A stretch of DNA of 64,000 nt from Methylobacterium fujisawaense (GTDB lineage Bacteria; Pseudomonadota; Alphaproteobacteria; Rhizobiales; Beijerinckiaceae), in assembly GCF_014138435.1 (NCBI RefSeq), contig NZ_JACJIM010000006.1, positions 186,001 to 250,000 on the forward strand, in the 5' to 3' direction. The translations under genes and the position numbers were made by a program. Numbering within the stretch: the stretch's first letter is position 1; each line of letters opens with the position of its first letter. Under the pieces are notes generated by a model, which worked only from the letters and a program-made list of their open reading frames with translations, was not told where the DNA came from and searched no databases. This document shows positions 34,855 to 44,519 of the stretch, in pieces.

Positions 34855-36063
34855 TCACGCCGCCTGCACCCGGGTGGTCTCGACGCCGTTGCGCATGTAG
34901 CCGGACGGGTTCCAGCGGGACGCCATCGGCTGGCTGCTGCCGTCGTTGGCGGTGGCCCGGACCCGGATCGCGTGGGCGCCCGGCGTGAGCGCGGCCGTGA
35001 GCGACCAGGGCCGGAACGCGTAGGGGCCGAGATCCCGGCCGAGCGCGGCCTCGGTCCAGGTGGCGCCGTCGTCGGTGGAGACCGCGACCGTCCGGATGCC
35101 GGAGCCTCCGTCGAAGGCGATGCCCCGCAGGGAGACCGGCCCGGCGGTCACGCGCGCGCCGTCGGCCAGATTCGTGAGGAACGACCGCACGTTGAGGCGC
35201 CCGATCGGCACCGTGGCGGCGGCCGCCTGGCCGGGCTCGGTGCAGGCGCAGGGATTGTCGGGGATGCGGTAGGCGGTCTTCATGAAGAAGCCCTCGAAGG
35301 GCTTGTCCAGCACCGTGACGGTATCGAGGTGCTTGACCCAGTAGGTGCCGTAATAGCCCGGCACCACGAGGCGGAGCGGGTAGCCGTTGAGCCAGGGCAG
35401 GTCCTCGCCGTTCATGCCCCAGGCGAGCAGCACCGCGCCGTCGCCGGCCTGGTCGAGGGTGAGCGCCTTGGCGAAGTCCGGCGTCTCGGGCAGCACAGGC
35501 CGGTCGAGTCCGTTGAAGGCGACCTGTACGGCCCCGGCCTTCACGCCGGCCCGGTCCAGCACGCTTCTCAACGGCACGCCCGTCCACCGCGCGCAGCCCA
35601 TGGCGCCGTTGCCGAGCTGGCCGCCGGCCATCCGGGGCTCGAAGAAGCCGCGGGAATTGCCCGAGCACTGGTTGACCGCCACGATCTCGGTCCGGCCCGG
35701 CAGCGCCTTCAGCTCCGACAGCGACAGCGCGACGGGTCGCTCCACATGGCCGCCCACGGTCAGCCGGAACGCCTCCGGGTCGATCTCCAGGGGGATGTCG
35801 GCGAGGTGGTAGCGGACGAAGAAGGCGTCGTTCGGCGTGATCGCGCCCTCGTCGAACACCGCGAACGGCGTCTCCAGCTGGGGCGGCCGGGCGGTGGTCT
35901 GCAGCAGCGGCCGCTTGCCCGGATAGGCGACGAGCGGGCGCTCGCCGTTGCCGAAGGGCAGCTGCGCGTCCTCTCCGGCCCAGGCGGGCCGCAGGCCGCT
36001 TCCCGCCGCCAGGGCACCGAGCGCGGCGCTCTTCAGGAAGGCCCGTCGTGCCGGATCGGTCAT
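34855..36063 (-). CDS. SorA-like molybdopterin sulfite dehydrogenase catalytic subunit
   Basis: A 402-residue periplasmic oxidoreductase of the sulfite oxidase family. A Tat signal (RRAFLKSAALGALAA) begins the protein. The molybdenum-ligating cysteine is Cys133 in VNQCSGNSRGFF. The Moco domain continues through WGMNGEDLPWLNGYPLRLVV and YWVKHLDTVTVLDKPFEGF, and the Ig-like dimerisation domain ends ASRWNPSGYMRNGVETTRV. Sulfite to sulfate oxidation with cytochrome c is the expected activity; a related catalytic role with other substrates cannot be excluded. The gggagg before its ATG is strong. It is 97 bp after the hydroxyacid dehydrogenase gene. Confidence 0.9.
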   Translation of the reverse strand: MTDPARRAFLKSAALGALAAGSGLRPAWAGEDAQLPFGNGERPLVAYPGKRPLLQTTARPPQLETPFAVFDEGAITPNDAFFVRYHLADIPLEIDPEAFRLTVGGHVERPVALSLSELKALPGRTEIVAVNQCSGNSRGFFEPRMAGGQLGNGAMGCARWTGVPLRSVLDRAGVKAGAVQVAFNGLDRPVLPETPDFAKALTLDQAGDGAVLLAWGMNGEDLPWLNGYPLRLVVPGYYGTYWVKHLDTVTVLDKPFEGFFMKTAYRIPDNPCACTEPGQAAAATVPIGRLNVRSFLTNLADGARVTAGPVSLRGIAFDGGSGIRTVAVSTDDGATWTEAALGRDLGPYAFRPWSLTAALTPGAHAIRVRATANDGSSQPMASRWNPSGYMRNGVETTRVQAA

Positions 36064-36160
36064 CCCCTGCTCCCTCCCGGTCTGCCCCGACAGCCTCGGT
36101 CGCGCGGCGCCGGATCCATGGGATAGCCTGCGCCGGGCGAAAGGCCCAGATCCCCCGCGT

Positions 36161-37102
36161 TCAGCCCTGCGTGAGATGCCGGCGCACCGCCGCGGCGATG
36201 ACGGCCGAGACCCGGACGTTCGATTCCTGCGTCACCCCGGCGATGTGGGGCGTGAGGATCAGGTTCGGCACGCCCGCGAACGGGGCGCCGGCCGCGGCGT
36301 CGAGGGGCTCGCGGTCGAACACGTCGAGGGCCGCGCCGCCGAGATGCCCGGACCGCAGGGCGGCCGCCACCGCGGCCTCGTCGACGATGCCGCCCCGGGC
36401 GGCGTTGATCAGCACGGCGCCCGCGGGCATCCGGGCGAGGGCGGTCGCGTCGATCAGGCCGCGGGTCTCCGCGGTGAGCGGGACGTGCAGGGAGAGCACG
36501 TCGCTCTCCGCGATCAGCGCCTCCAGATCCCGGCGCCGCACCGGACCGTACGGGGGCGTCCAGGCCGGATCCTCGGCGGCCAGGAACGGGTCATGGGCCG
36601 CGATCGCCATGCCGAGGGCAGCGGCGCGGCGGGCGGTCTCCCGGGCGATCGATCCGAAGCCCACGAGCCCGAGGCGCTTGCCGGCGATCTCGCGCCCCAT
36701 CAGGGCGTTGCGCGGCCACGTCCCCGCCGCGACCGCCTCGCTCGCCCCATAGGCCCCGCGCAGCAGCAGCAGCGCGGTGGCGACGACGTACTCGGCGACC
36801 GCGCCGTCATTGGCGCCCGTCGCCGGCTGGACCGTGATCCCCCGCGCCCGGCAGGCCGGAACATCGATGTTGTCGAGGCCGACCCCGAGACGCCCGACGA
36901 TCCGGAGGCGTCGGGCACCCGCGAGCAGCGCGCCGCGGACCTGCGTCCGGTTGCGCACGATCAGGGCGTCGGCCTCCGCCACGGCGGCGGCGAGTGCCTC
37001 GGGCCGGTCGACGAGTCCGGGATCGTACAGGGTGTCGAAGCCCGACAGGTCGGCGGCGATCGCCGCAGGGTCCATGAATTCGCTGATGACGACCTTGGGC
37101 AT
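36161..37102 (-). CDS. D-3-phosphoglycerate-dehydrogenase-like 2-hydroxyacid dehydrogenase
   Basis: A 313-residue NAD(P)-dependent oxidoreductase. The dinucleotide motif is LGLVGFGSIAR; the catalytic set is Arg in NAARGG, Glu in DREPLD and His in LTPHIAGVT. It opens with VISEFMDPAAIAADL and VRNRTQV rather than typical SerA sequences, a style I associate with (S)-sulfolactate dehydrogenase-like enzymes. Its position just upstream of sorAB would fit sulfonate metabolism, but hydroxypyruvate or glyoxylate reduction in serine-cycle carbon flow is equally compatible. Substrate unproven. Confidence 0.85.
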   Translation of the reverse strand: MPKVVISEFMDPAAIAADLSGFDTLYDPGLVDRPEALAAAVAEADALIVRNRTQVRGALLAGARRLRIVGRLGVGLDNIDVPACRARGITVQPATGANDGAVAEYVVATALLLLRGAYGASEAVAAGTWPRNALMGREIAGKRLGLVGFGSIARETARRAAALGMAIAAHDPFLAAEDPAWTPPYGPVRRRDLEALIAESDVLSLHVPLTAETRGLIDATALARMPAGAVLINAARGGIVDEAAVAAALRSGHLGGAALDVFDREPLDAAAGAPFAGVPNLILTPHIAGVTQESNVRVSAVIAAAVRRHLTQG

Positions 37103-37217
37103 GGCGCGCCTGTTCCCCGGTTCCGCGTGGTCGCCCCCCGCTAGAGCCGTTCCCGGGCGCGTGGCAACACGGATCCGTCCCCGCCCGCGACGCGGCCGGG
37201 CCGATTCCGGCGCTCCT

Positions 37218-39677
37218 TCAGGCGACCGCGCGGACGGTCTGCTCCGCCGGAGCGGCCGTGCGCGGCGCGCACGCGATCCGTATGCGCTCGATCAGGCCGG
37301 GGATCTCCCCGGGCGGCCGGGCCGGGCTGTAGAGGAAGCCCTGCGCGCTGTCGCAGCGCCGCAGCCGGAGCAGTTCGGCCTGCTGCTCGGTCTCGACGCC
37401 CTCGACCGTGACGTCGATGCCCAGGTCGCGGGCGATGACCATGATGGCCGCGATCACCGTCAGGCATTCGGGGCGGCTGCTCAGGTCGCGGACGAAGGCG
37501 CGGTCGATCTTGATCTTGTCGACCGGGAACTGCGTCAGGTAGCTCAAGGAGGAATACCCCGTCCCGAAATCGTCGAGGGCGATCCGCACCCCGAGCGCCC
37601 GCAGGGAGCGGAGATTGTCCAGCACGTGCGGCGTGTTGGCCAGGAAGATCGACTCGGTGATCTCGATCTCGAGGCGGTTCGCCGCCAGGCCGGTCTCGGC
37701 CAGGACCGCCGCGACGTCGGCGAAGAAGTCGGGCCGGCGGAAATGGACCGACGAGATGTTGACGGCGACGCGCAGGCTTGCCGGCCAGGTCAGCGCCTCC
37801 GTGCAGGCCCGCCGCAGGGCCCAGCGCCCGATCGTGACCACGAAGCCCGTTCCCTCGGCGATCGGGATCAGCTCGGCGGGCGAAACGGGACCGAGGCCCG
37901 GCCGGGTCCAGCGCAGCAGCGCCTCGCAGCCCACCACGTGGCCGTCCTGCAGGCTCACGAGCGGCTGGTAGTGCAAGGTCATCTCGCCGTCGGCGAGGGC
38001 TTGACGCATCGCCTCGTCGAGTTCGCGCCGGCGCTGCACGCGCACTTCCAGGCCGCTGTCGAAGTCCCGCCAGCGCCCCTTGCCGGCCTCCTTGGCGCTG
38101 TAGAGCGCGAGATCCGCCTTCCGGAGCAGATCCTCGGGATCGGTCGCGTCCGCGGGCGCGCAGGCGATCCCGATACTGACGCCGATCTCCGCCCGGACGC
38201 CGTCGATGAGGTAGGGCTCGCGCAGGGCCCCGATGATGGCTTCGGCCAGGGCCTGCGCCGCCGCGGCATCCCGGCCGCGCTGCAGGATCGCGAACTCGTC
38301 GCCCCCGAGGCGGAACGCCTGCGCGTCGGCCGGGAGCAGGGCGCGCAGGCGATCGCCGACTTGCCCCAGCAGGGCATCGCCGGCGGCGTGGCCGATGCTG
38401 TCGTTGACGGTCTTGAAGCCGTCGAGGTCGAGGTAGAGCAGGCTGACCACCGGGGCCGGCCCCTGCGCGACCGCTGCCGCGCAGGCCTCCGACGCGACCG
38501 CGTGGAACATGACCCGGTTCGACAGGCCCGTCATCGGGTCCCGCGTCGCCAGGAAGGCGATGTGCGCTTCCGTCCGGCGGGCCTCCGTCATGTCCGAGCC
38601 GACGCCCCGGAAGCCTGCGAAGCGCCCTCCCTGGTCGAGGAAGGGCTTGCCGCTGAGCCGGAGCCAGCGCCGGCCGGCCGGCGTGTCGATGGCGATCAGG
38701 AGCTGGTGGAAGGGGGTGCCCCCGCGGAGGCGCTCCAGCAGGTCGGCGCTCTGATCGGCCTCGATCGGCGCCTCCCCCCGCCCGGCGAGCAGGGCCTGGA
38801 ACCGGGCGTGCTGGAGCGTCTCCACCGGGCGGGCCAGGACATCCGCCATCCGGGTGGAGACGTGCTGGAACTGCCCGGTCTCGTCCGTCTCCCAGAGCCA
38901 GTCGCTGGCATTCGCCTCGAAGGCGTTGAGCAGCAGACCGATCGTCTCGCTCTGATCCTCGACGCGCACCCGGTCCAGGATGCGCTGGCAGGACAGGCGG
39001 CTCATGCGGCGCACGCTCGTCACCACGAACACCGCGTAGACGGTGAGCAGGAAACCGATGCTGAGCGCGATCGGCTCCCCGGACCGGGCGAGCCCGACGA
39101 AGCTGCCGACGATGACCGGGACCGCGAACAGGTACGAGACCGACAGGAGCGGCCCGACCACGTAGGCGTCCGAGATCAGGCCCGCCACGATGGCGACGAC
39201 GAGCAGCCGCTCCTCGCTGCTGCAGGGGGTGAACAGCACGACCGGCATGGTCGCCCAGGCGAGGCCCAGGGCGAAGGCCAGCCCTGCGGAGATCCGGCAG
39301 CCCCACCGGACGCTGCGTTCGGACGCGGTGCCGGCATAGGCGCGCCAGTAGAGCCAGGTCGTGTAGGTCGTTGCCGTGATCAGCGCCGCGACCACGGCGA
39401 GCAGGCCGAGAAGATAGGTGTGCGAGGCGGAGCCCCAGAAAAAGTACGTGACGGCCAGCGCGATGATCAGGTGCGTCACCGCCGAGTAGGTGGCGAGCTT
39501 CAGCGTCTCGTCGAGGAGCCCGGTGCGCACCTGCAGCCGGTAGCGGTTCGGCAGCGCGTCGACCGTGTCGGGGCCGCGGAGGCGGCCGAGCAGCGATCCC
39601 GTCCGGCGCCGCGATTGCCGGGCCGGATCGGGCCCGCCGGCCGGGCCGGCCGCCGCGGCGGACGTCTCACGCGACAT
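37218..39677 (-). CDS. Membrane PAS-GGDEF-EAL cyclic-di-GMP signalling protein
   Basis: An 819-residue protein. About six hydrophobic helices occupy residues 60-220. A PAS-like domain follows (EANASDWLWETDETGQFQHV). The diguanylate cyclase domain has an intact RLGGDEFAIL, and the phosphodiesterase domain has CEALLRW, DDFGTGYSSL and VEGVET. Both active sites look usable, so the net effect on cyclic-di-GMP cannot be read. The start overlaps the stop of the upstream P450 gene by 11 bp, so expression of the two is coupled. Confidence 0.93.
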   Translation of the reverse strand: MSRETSAAAAGPAGGPDPARQSRRRTGSLLGRLRGPDTVDALPNRYRLQVRTGLLDETLKLATYSAVTHLIIALAVTYFFWGSASHTYLLGLLAVVAALITATTYTTWLYWRAYAGTASERSVRWGCRISAGLAFALGLAWATMPVVLFTPCSSEERLLVVAIVAGLISDAYVVGPLLSVSYLFAVPVIVGSFVGLARSGEPIALSIGFLLTVYAVFVVTSVRRMSRLSCQRILDRVRVEDQSETIGLLLNAFEANASDWLWETDETGQFQHVSTRMADVLARPVETLQHARFQALLAGRGEAPIEADQSADLLERLRGGTPFHQLLIAIDTPAGRRWLRLSGKPFLDQGGRFAGFRGVGSDMTEARRTEAHIAFLATRDPMTGLSNRVMFHAVASEACAAAVAQGPAPVVSLLYLDLDGFKTVNDSIGHAAGDALLGQVGDRLRALLPADAQAFRLGGDEFAILQRGRDAAAAQALAEAIIGALREPYLIDGVRAEIGVSIGIACAPADATDPEDLLRKADLALYSAKEAGKGRWRDFDSGLEVRVQRRRELDEAMRQALADGEMTLHYQPLVSLQDGHVVGCEALLRWTRPGLGPVSPAELIPIAEGTGFVVTIGRWALRRACTEALTWPASLRVAVNISSVHFRRPDFFADVAAVLAETGLAANRLEIEITESIFLANTPHVLDNLRSLRALGVRIALDDFGTGYSSLSYLTQFPVDKIKIDRAFVRDLSSRPECLTVIAAIMVIARDLGIDVTVEGVETEQQAELLRLRRCDSAQGFLYSPARPPGEIPGLIERIRIACAPRTAAPAEQTVRAVA

Positions 39678-41076
39678 GGCGGGGCTCGACCCTCATCGTC
39701 AGGCCGCCCTTGGGCCGCAGCGTCACGCGGAACTGCGTCGCGGGCATCGCCCGGGTGACCGGTCTGAAGCGGAAGGCGGGCAGCAGCGTCGCCAGGATGA
39801 CGAGGCACTCGGTCAGGGCGAGGCTCATGCCGATGCACACCCGCGGGCCGGCTCCGAACGGCAGGTAGGCGTAGCGGTCGCGCGCGGCGGCCCGCTCGGG
39901 GGCGAAGCGATCCGGATCGAACACCTCCGGCCTGTCCCAGAGCAGGGCATGCCGGTGCAGGGCGTAGACCGGCACATGGACCGATTGCCCGGCCGGCACG
40001 ACCCTGTCCCCGAGCCGGACCGGCGCCCGGGTCCGCCGCACGATCAGCGGCGCCGGCGGATAGAGGCGCATCACCTCGAGGAGCACCTGGCGGGTGTAGG
40101 GCAACCGGTCCGCGGCCTCGGGATCGGCGGCGGGATCGTCGCCGAGCTGCGCCATCTCGGCGACGACGCGCGCCTCCACCTCCGGGTGTTCCGCCAGGAC
40201 CCGGAGGGTCCAGGCCAGCGCCAGGGCGGTGGTCTCGTGGCCCGCGGCCACGAAGGTCAGCAGGTTGTCGACGACGCGCGCCTCGGGGAGCGGCTGTCCG
40301 GTCTCCGGATCCCGCGCCTCCAGCAGGAGGCCGAGGAGGTCGGTGCCGGGCTCGCCGCGCGCCCGGCGGCGCGCGATCGTCCGGGCGACCTCGCCGCGCA
40401 GGTGGCGCACCGCGGCCGCGCCCCCCCGGGCCCCGGGATGCGGGACCCAGGCCGGGGCGCGCAGCATCGCGAGGGCGATCTTCCAGCTGGTCTGGCCGAG
40501 ATAGGCGTCCATCGCGCGCCCGAACGGCTCGACCTCCAGATGGGGATCGCCCGACACCATCGTGGCGACGATCACCTCGAAGGTGGTGCGCATCATCTCG
40601 TGCAGGACGTCCCGCTCCGCCCCGGCCGGATCGGCGCCGTGCCAGCGCGTCCGCGTCGCCGCGGCGGCCCGGGCCATGGCCGGCACGAAGCTCCGGACCC
40701 GGTCCGGGCGGAACATCGGGCTGGCGGTCCTGCGCTGCCCCCGCCAGTGGGAACCGTCCGCGGTGAGGACGCCCGAGCCGAGGGCGGGCGCGAGGGCCCG
40801 CAGCATGAACGGCTCCCGCTCCAGCGCCTCGGCCTGATCGACCAGCAGGCTGCGGATGTGTCCGGGGTCGCAGACGTAGGTGGTGCGCTGGCCGAGGAAG
40901 CGCGTTGTCACCAGGGGTTGTGTGTAGATCTGCCGGGGCCAGGCCTCGATCAGGCTGCCCAGCATCGTGGCGAGCACCGATGGCAGGGCGATCGCCTCCG
41001 CCACAGCCTCCCCCACGGCCTCCGTGAGCGGCAGCCTTCCCGGCTCGCAGACCCTGAACGTTCCGACCGCTGGCAT
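39667..41076 (-). CDS. Cytochrome P450
   Basis: A 469-residue soluble haem monooxygenase. The I-helix oxygen motif AGHETTALAL, the ExxR motif in VLLEVMRLYPPAP, and the haem loop FGAGPRVCIGMSLALTE are all present. It resembles the bacterial CYP branch related to eukaryotic fatty-acid hydroxylases. The start giving MPAVGTFRVCEPG was preferred over a longer Arg-rich frame. No ferredoxin or reductase gene lies nearby, so electrons must come from elsewhere. Its stop overlaps the GGDEF/EAL gene start. Confidence 0.92.
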   Translation of the reverse strand: MPAVGTFRVCEPGRLPLTEAVGEAVAEAIALPSVLATMLGSLIEAWPRQIYTQPLVTTRFLGQRTTYVCDPGHIRSLLVDQAEALEREPFMLRALAPALGSGVLTADGSHWRGQRRTASPMFRPDRVRSFVPAMARAAAATRTRWHGADPAGAERDVLHEMMRTTFEVIVATMVSGDPHLEVEPFGRAMDAYLGQTSWKIALAMLRAPAWVPHPGARGGAAAVRHLRGEVARTIARRRARGEPGTDLLGLLLEARDPETGQPLPEARVVDNLLTFVAAGHETTALALAWTLRVLAEHPEVEARVVAEMAQLGDDPAADPEAADRLPYTRQVLLEVMRLYPPAPLIVRRTRAPVRLGDRVVPAGQSVHVPVYALHRHALLWDRPEVFDPDRFAPERAAARDRYAYLPFGAGPRVCIGMSLALTECLVILATLLPAFRFRPVTRAMPATQFRVTLRPKGGLTMRVEPRHVA

Positions 41077-41291
41077 CCCGGCACCCTCGCGGGACCAGAT
41101 TCGAGGCTCAACGTTAAGTTTTGGCGCTCCTCGGCACCGCCGTCGAGGCATTCGCGCCCGGGCGGTGCGGAAATCGCCGCGGTGCTTACCGGAGGCTTAC
41201 CCGAATGCCTCCGGGAAGCCGTGCGGCCGGACGGCGGATCCGGCACGCGCCGCCGAAGCGGATGCCGGGCGGGCGGGTCAGACCGACGGCC

Positions 41292-42095
41292 CTAGCGGGC
41301 CTGCGCCCGGAGGGCCTCGCGGAGCCGGCCCTCGATCAGCAGGGCCGAGCCGTAGTGGAACTCGATGTCGAAGGCGTGGCGCTGGTTCATCGAGAGCGAC
41401 GCGCTCTGCATCGCGACGAGATGCCCGGCCTCGTCGAACAGGCCCGAGCCCGACCCTCCGTAGCCGTCGTTGCAGTCGTGGCGGGCGCGGCGGATGTCGC
41501 CCTCGCTGGGCGGATCGATCCGCCGGATGGCACAGGATTCCCGGCTGCTCTGACCGCGGTAGTTCTCGTGGCCGGCGGGGGAGACCATCGTCACCGGGAG
41601 CGTCAGGTCGCCGGTCGGAAGGTGCGGGGCGTCCGGGATCGGCTGCGGCCGTGCCTCGGCCGGCTCGGCGAGGCGCAGGAGCGCCCAGTCGTCGGTGATG
41701 TGCAGGCGCCGCGCCTCCGGCTCGATGCCGAGTTCCAGAAAGTCCGGCGCGAAGCCGTAATTGCGGCCGGCGATCTGGAAGTAGCAATCGGCAACGGTGC
41801 GGGTGACCTCCAGTTGGCGATTGCGGAAATTGTGCGCGTTCATCAGCACGAGGGAGCGGGTCCCGATCAGCCAGGCGGCGGCGGCTTTCTGGGGGATCCC
41901 GTCCGGGCGGCGGCACCACAGGACGCCCGCGCCGGTAAAGCGCTCCAGATCCGCCCCCGTCAGTTCGCGCCGCCCGTCCTGTGCGTAGAGGGCGGCGAGG
42001 CGTTGTCCGCCGCCGGTCCCGGCCGCCGTGGCCGGAATCGCGACACAGGTCGCCAGCGCCAGAAAGCGGCCTGCGCCGCCCGTGACAAGACCCAT
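41292..42095 (-). CDS. Secreted trypsin-like serine protease divergent from mxaF
   Basis: A 267-residue exported protein with signal [20 protein letters not shown] (longer frame up to 42128 also open). A chymotrypsin-fold protease is suggested by [11 protein letters not shown] (catalytic His), [11 protein letters not shown] (Asp) and [13 protein letters not shown] (Ser), with cysteine pairs as in periplasmic V8/HtrA-like proteases. It occupies the divergent position that mxaW has in M. extorquens; I cannot tell whether it is the same gene. A role in methanol dehydrogenase maturation or turnover is only a hypothesis. Confidence 0.8.
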   Translation of the reverse strand: MGLVTGGAGRFLALATCVAIPATAAGTGGGQRLAALYAQDGRRELTGADLERFTGAGVLWCRRPDGIPQKAAAAWLIGTRSLVLMNAHNFRNRQLEVTRTVADCYFQIAGRNYGFAPDFLELGIEPEARRLHITDDWALLRLAEPAEARPQPIPDAPHLPTGDLTLPVTMVSPAGHENYRGQSSRESCAIRRIDPPSEGDIRRARHDCNDGYGGSGSGLFDEAGHLVAMQSASLSMNQRHAFDIEFHYGSALLIEGRLREALRAQAR

Positions 42096-42463
42096 CGCGT
42101 CCTCCCGGAGCGGGTCGGCGGACGGCACCGTGCCCGCACGCCCGCATATCGTTTCCGCTTGTCTGGGATGGATGTCGGCGATCGGTCAAGACCTCGCTGA
42201 TCTTACCAAATCTCCGGTGGCGTATTGCCAGATTGTCCCGAAAAGAAATGTTTCGTTTTGCAAAGACACGCATTACAAGCCGTGCGAATGATCGAGTGGC
42301 GCACAACGATAATAAGTCTTTCATAAGCCTAGCGAATACTGGAAATAGCCGGGATATCGCGATGCTGAAAGCGGATTTGTCGTCGGAAGACGTGTCGCCA
42401 TCGGATGAACACCACGATGACTGCGAGGCCAAACGGCGTGGCAGTCCGGCGAGGAGACGCAGG
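42096..42463. promoter_or_regulatory. Divergent mxaF promoter region
   Basis: An AT-rich 368-bp stretch between the protease gene and mxaF. A candidate -35 aagaca (42263-42268) is followed after 18 bp by aatgat (42287-42292). The -35 fits the aagaca-type box reported for Methylobacterium mxa promoters, but the -10 match is weak. The gaaatgtttc half-palindrome lies just upstream. A long leader follows, and ggagacgcagg precedes the mxaF ATG. Confidence 0.5.
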
Positions 42464-44347
42464 ATGATCAGGCTCCGGAATTCCGTCTCGGCATTGGCGA
42501 TCATGGCGCTCGCGCCGGTCGCCATGGCGGGCGTGGCGCAGGCCAACGACAAGCTCGTCGAGAAATCGAAGAGCGACGAGAACTGGGTGATGCCCGGTAA
42601 GAACTACGACTCGAACAATTACAGCGATCTGACCCAGATCAACAAGAGCAACGTCAAGCAGCTCAAGCCGGCCTGGACGTTCTCCACCGGCCTGCTCAAC
42701 GGCCACGAGGGCGCGCCGCTCGTCGTCGACGGCGTCATGTACATCCACACCTCGTTCCCGAACAACACCTTCGCCCTCGGCCTCGACGACCCGGGCAAGA
42801 TCCTGTGGCAGGACAAGCCCAAGCAGAACCCGGCCGCCCGTTCGGTCGCCTGCTGCGATCTCGTCAACCGCGGCCTCGCCTACTGGCCGGGCGACGGCAA
42901 GACCCCGGCGCTGATCCTCAAGACCCAGCTCGACGGCAACGTGGCGGCGCTGAACGCCCAGACCGGCGAGACGGTGTGGAAGGTCGAGAATTCCGACATC
43001 AAGGTCGGCTCGACGCTCACCATCGCCCCCTACGTGGTCAAGGACAAGGTGATCATCGGCTCCTCGGGTGCCGAGCTCGGCGTCCGCGGCTACCTCACCG
43101 CCTACGACGTCAAGACCGGCGCGCAGGTCTGGCGCGCCTACGCGACCGGCCCGGACGAGGACCTGCTGCTCGCCAAGGACTTCAACATCCACAACGCTCA
43201 TTACGGCCAGAAGGGCCTCGGCACCTCGACCTGGGAGGGCGACGCCTGGAAGATCGGCGGCGGCACCAACTGGGGCTGGTACGCCTATGACCCGGGCACG
43301 AACCTGATCTACTTCGGCACCGGCAACCCGGCGCCGTGGAACGAGACCATGCGTCCCGGCGACAACAAGTGGACGATGACGATCTTCGGCCGCGACGCCG
43401 ACACCGGCGAGGCGAAGTTCGGCTACCAGAAGACCCCGCACGACGAGTGGGACTATGCCGGCGTCAACGTGATGATGCTGTCCGACCAGAAGGACAAGGA
43501 CGGGAAGATGAGGAAGCTCCTCACCCACCCGGACCGCAACGGCATCGTCTACACCCTCGACCGGACGGACGGGACGCTGGTCTCGGCCAACAAGATCGAC
43601 GACACCGTCAACGTGTTCAAGTCGGTGGATCTGAAGACCGGCACGCCGGTGCGCGATCCGGAATACGGCACCCGGATGGACCACCTCGCCAAGGACATCT
43701 GTCCCTCGGCGATGGGCTACCACAACCAGGGGCACGATTCCTACGATCCGAAGCGCCAAGCCTTCTACATGGGCATCAACCACATCTGCATGGATTGGGA
43801 GCCCTTCATGCTGCCCTACCGGGCGGGTCAGTTCTTCGTCGGCGCGACGCTGAACATGTATCCGGGCCCGAAGGGTGACCGGCAGAACTACGAGGGCCTC
43901 GGCCAGATCAAGAGCTACAACGCCATCACCGGCAAGTTCAACTGGGAGAAGATGGAGCGCTTCGCGGTCTGGGGCGGCACCACCGCCACCGCCGGCGACC
44001 TGGTCCTCTACGGGACGCTGGACGGCTTCATCAAGGCGCGCGACTCCGACAACGGCGACCTCCTCTGGAAGTTCAAGCTGCCGTCGGGCGCCATCGGCTA
44101 CCCGATCACCTACACCCACAAGGGCACGCAATACGTCGCCATCTACTACGGCGTCGGCGGCTGGCCGGGCGTGGGCCTGGTGTTCGACCTCGCCGACCCG
44201 ACCGCCGGCCTCGGCGCGGTGGGCGCCTTCAAGAAGCTCGCCAACTACACCCAGATGGGCGGCGGCGTGATGGTGTTCTCGCTGGACGGCAAGGGCCCCT
44301 ACGACGACCCGAATGTCGGCGAGTACGAGCAGCACGCCGCCAAGTAG
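42464..44347 (+). CDS. mxaF: Methanol dehydrogenase large subunit MxaF (PQQ, Ca2+)
   Basis: The 627-residue precursor of the alpha subunit, a periplasmic eight-bladed quinoprotein that oxidises methanol to formaldehyde. The signal is residues 1-27 (ending ANA-like VAQA), giving mature numbering that matches the studied enzyme: Cys130-Cys131 form the vicinal disulfide (mature 103-104), Glu204 (177) and Asn288 (261) bind Ca2+, and Asp330 (303) is catalytic. The residue two after Asp330 is Ala, not the Asp found in lanthanide-dependent XoxF, so this is the calcium type. The start at 42464 follows ggagacgcagg. It heads the mxa operon. Confidence 0.98.
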   Translation: MIRLRNSVSALAIMALAPVAMAGVAQANDKLVEKSKSDENWVMPGKNYDSNNYSDLTQINKSNVKQLKPAWTFSTGLLNGHEGAPLVVDGVMYIHTSFPNNTFALGLDDPGKILWQDKPKQNPAARSVACCDLVNRGLAYWPGDGKTPALILKTQLDGNVAALNAQTGETVWKVENSDIKVGSTLTIAPYVVKDKVIIGSSGAELGVRGYLTAYDVKTGAQVWRAYATGPDEDLLLAKDFNIHNAHYGQKGLGTSTWEGDAWKIGGGTNWGWYAYDPGTNLIYFGTGNPAPWNETMRPGDNKWTMTIFGRDADTGEAKFGYQKTPHDEWDYAGVNVMMLSDQKDKDGKMRKLLTHPDRNGIVYTLDRTDGTLVSANKIDDTVNVFKSVDLKTGTPVRDPEYGTRMDHLAKDICPSAMGYHNQGHDSYDPKRQAFYMGINHICMDWEPFMLPYRAGQFFVGATLNMYPGPKGDRQNYEGLGQIKSYNAITGKFNWEKMERFAVWGGTTATAGDLVLYGTLDGFIKARDSDNGDLLWKFKLPSGAIGYPITYTHKGTQYVAIYYGVGGWPGVGLVFDLADPTAGLGAVGAFKKLANYTQMGGGVMVFSLDGKGPYDDPNVGEYEQHAAK

Positions 44348-44382
44348 GGCCCGCCAAGTAGGGCCATCCAAGTGAGGCCCGC
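44341..44382 (+). repeat. Three 14-bp repeats across the mxaF stop codon
   Basis: caagtagggcccgc, caagtagggccatc and caagtgaggcccgc follow one another at 14-bp period; the first contains the mxaF stop. The period is not a multiple of three, so each copy presents a stop in a different frame. Confidence 0.7.
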
Positions 44383-44386
44383 CTTC

Positions 44387-44414
44387 ATCCCGCCGGCCAA
44401 GCGGCCGGCGGGAT
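44387..44414 (+). terminator. Strong stem-loop between mxaF and mxaJ
   Basis: A perfect 12-bp stem atcccgccggcc / ggccggcgggat with a 4-nt loop, 40 bp after the mxaF stop. It has no T-run. As it lies inside the operon it could partly terminate transcription or protect the abundant mxaF message. Confidence 0.65.
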
Positions 44415-44519
44415 TCCGGGCCGGGTCCGGGACGCGCGGGGCGCCACGGCGCCCCGCAGCCCGGCCGTGCCCCTCCGGACCGCCATCAAGAAACGCTTCG
44501 ACAACAGGGATCAACGTCC

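Noticed and set aside
42329-44371. 680-codon frame antisense to mxaF
   Set aside because: mxaF is beyond doubt; the antisense frame is a mirror of its codon bias.
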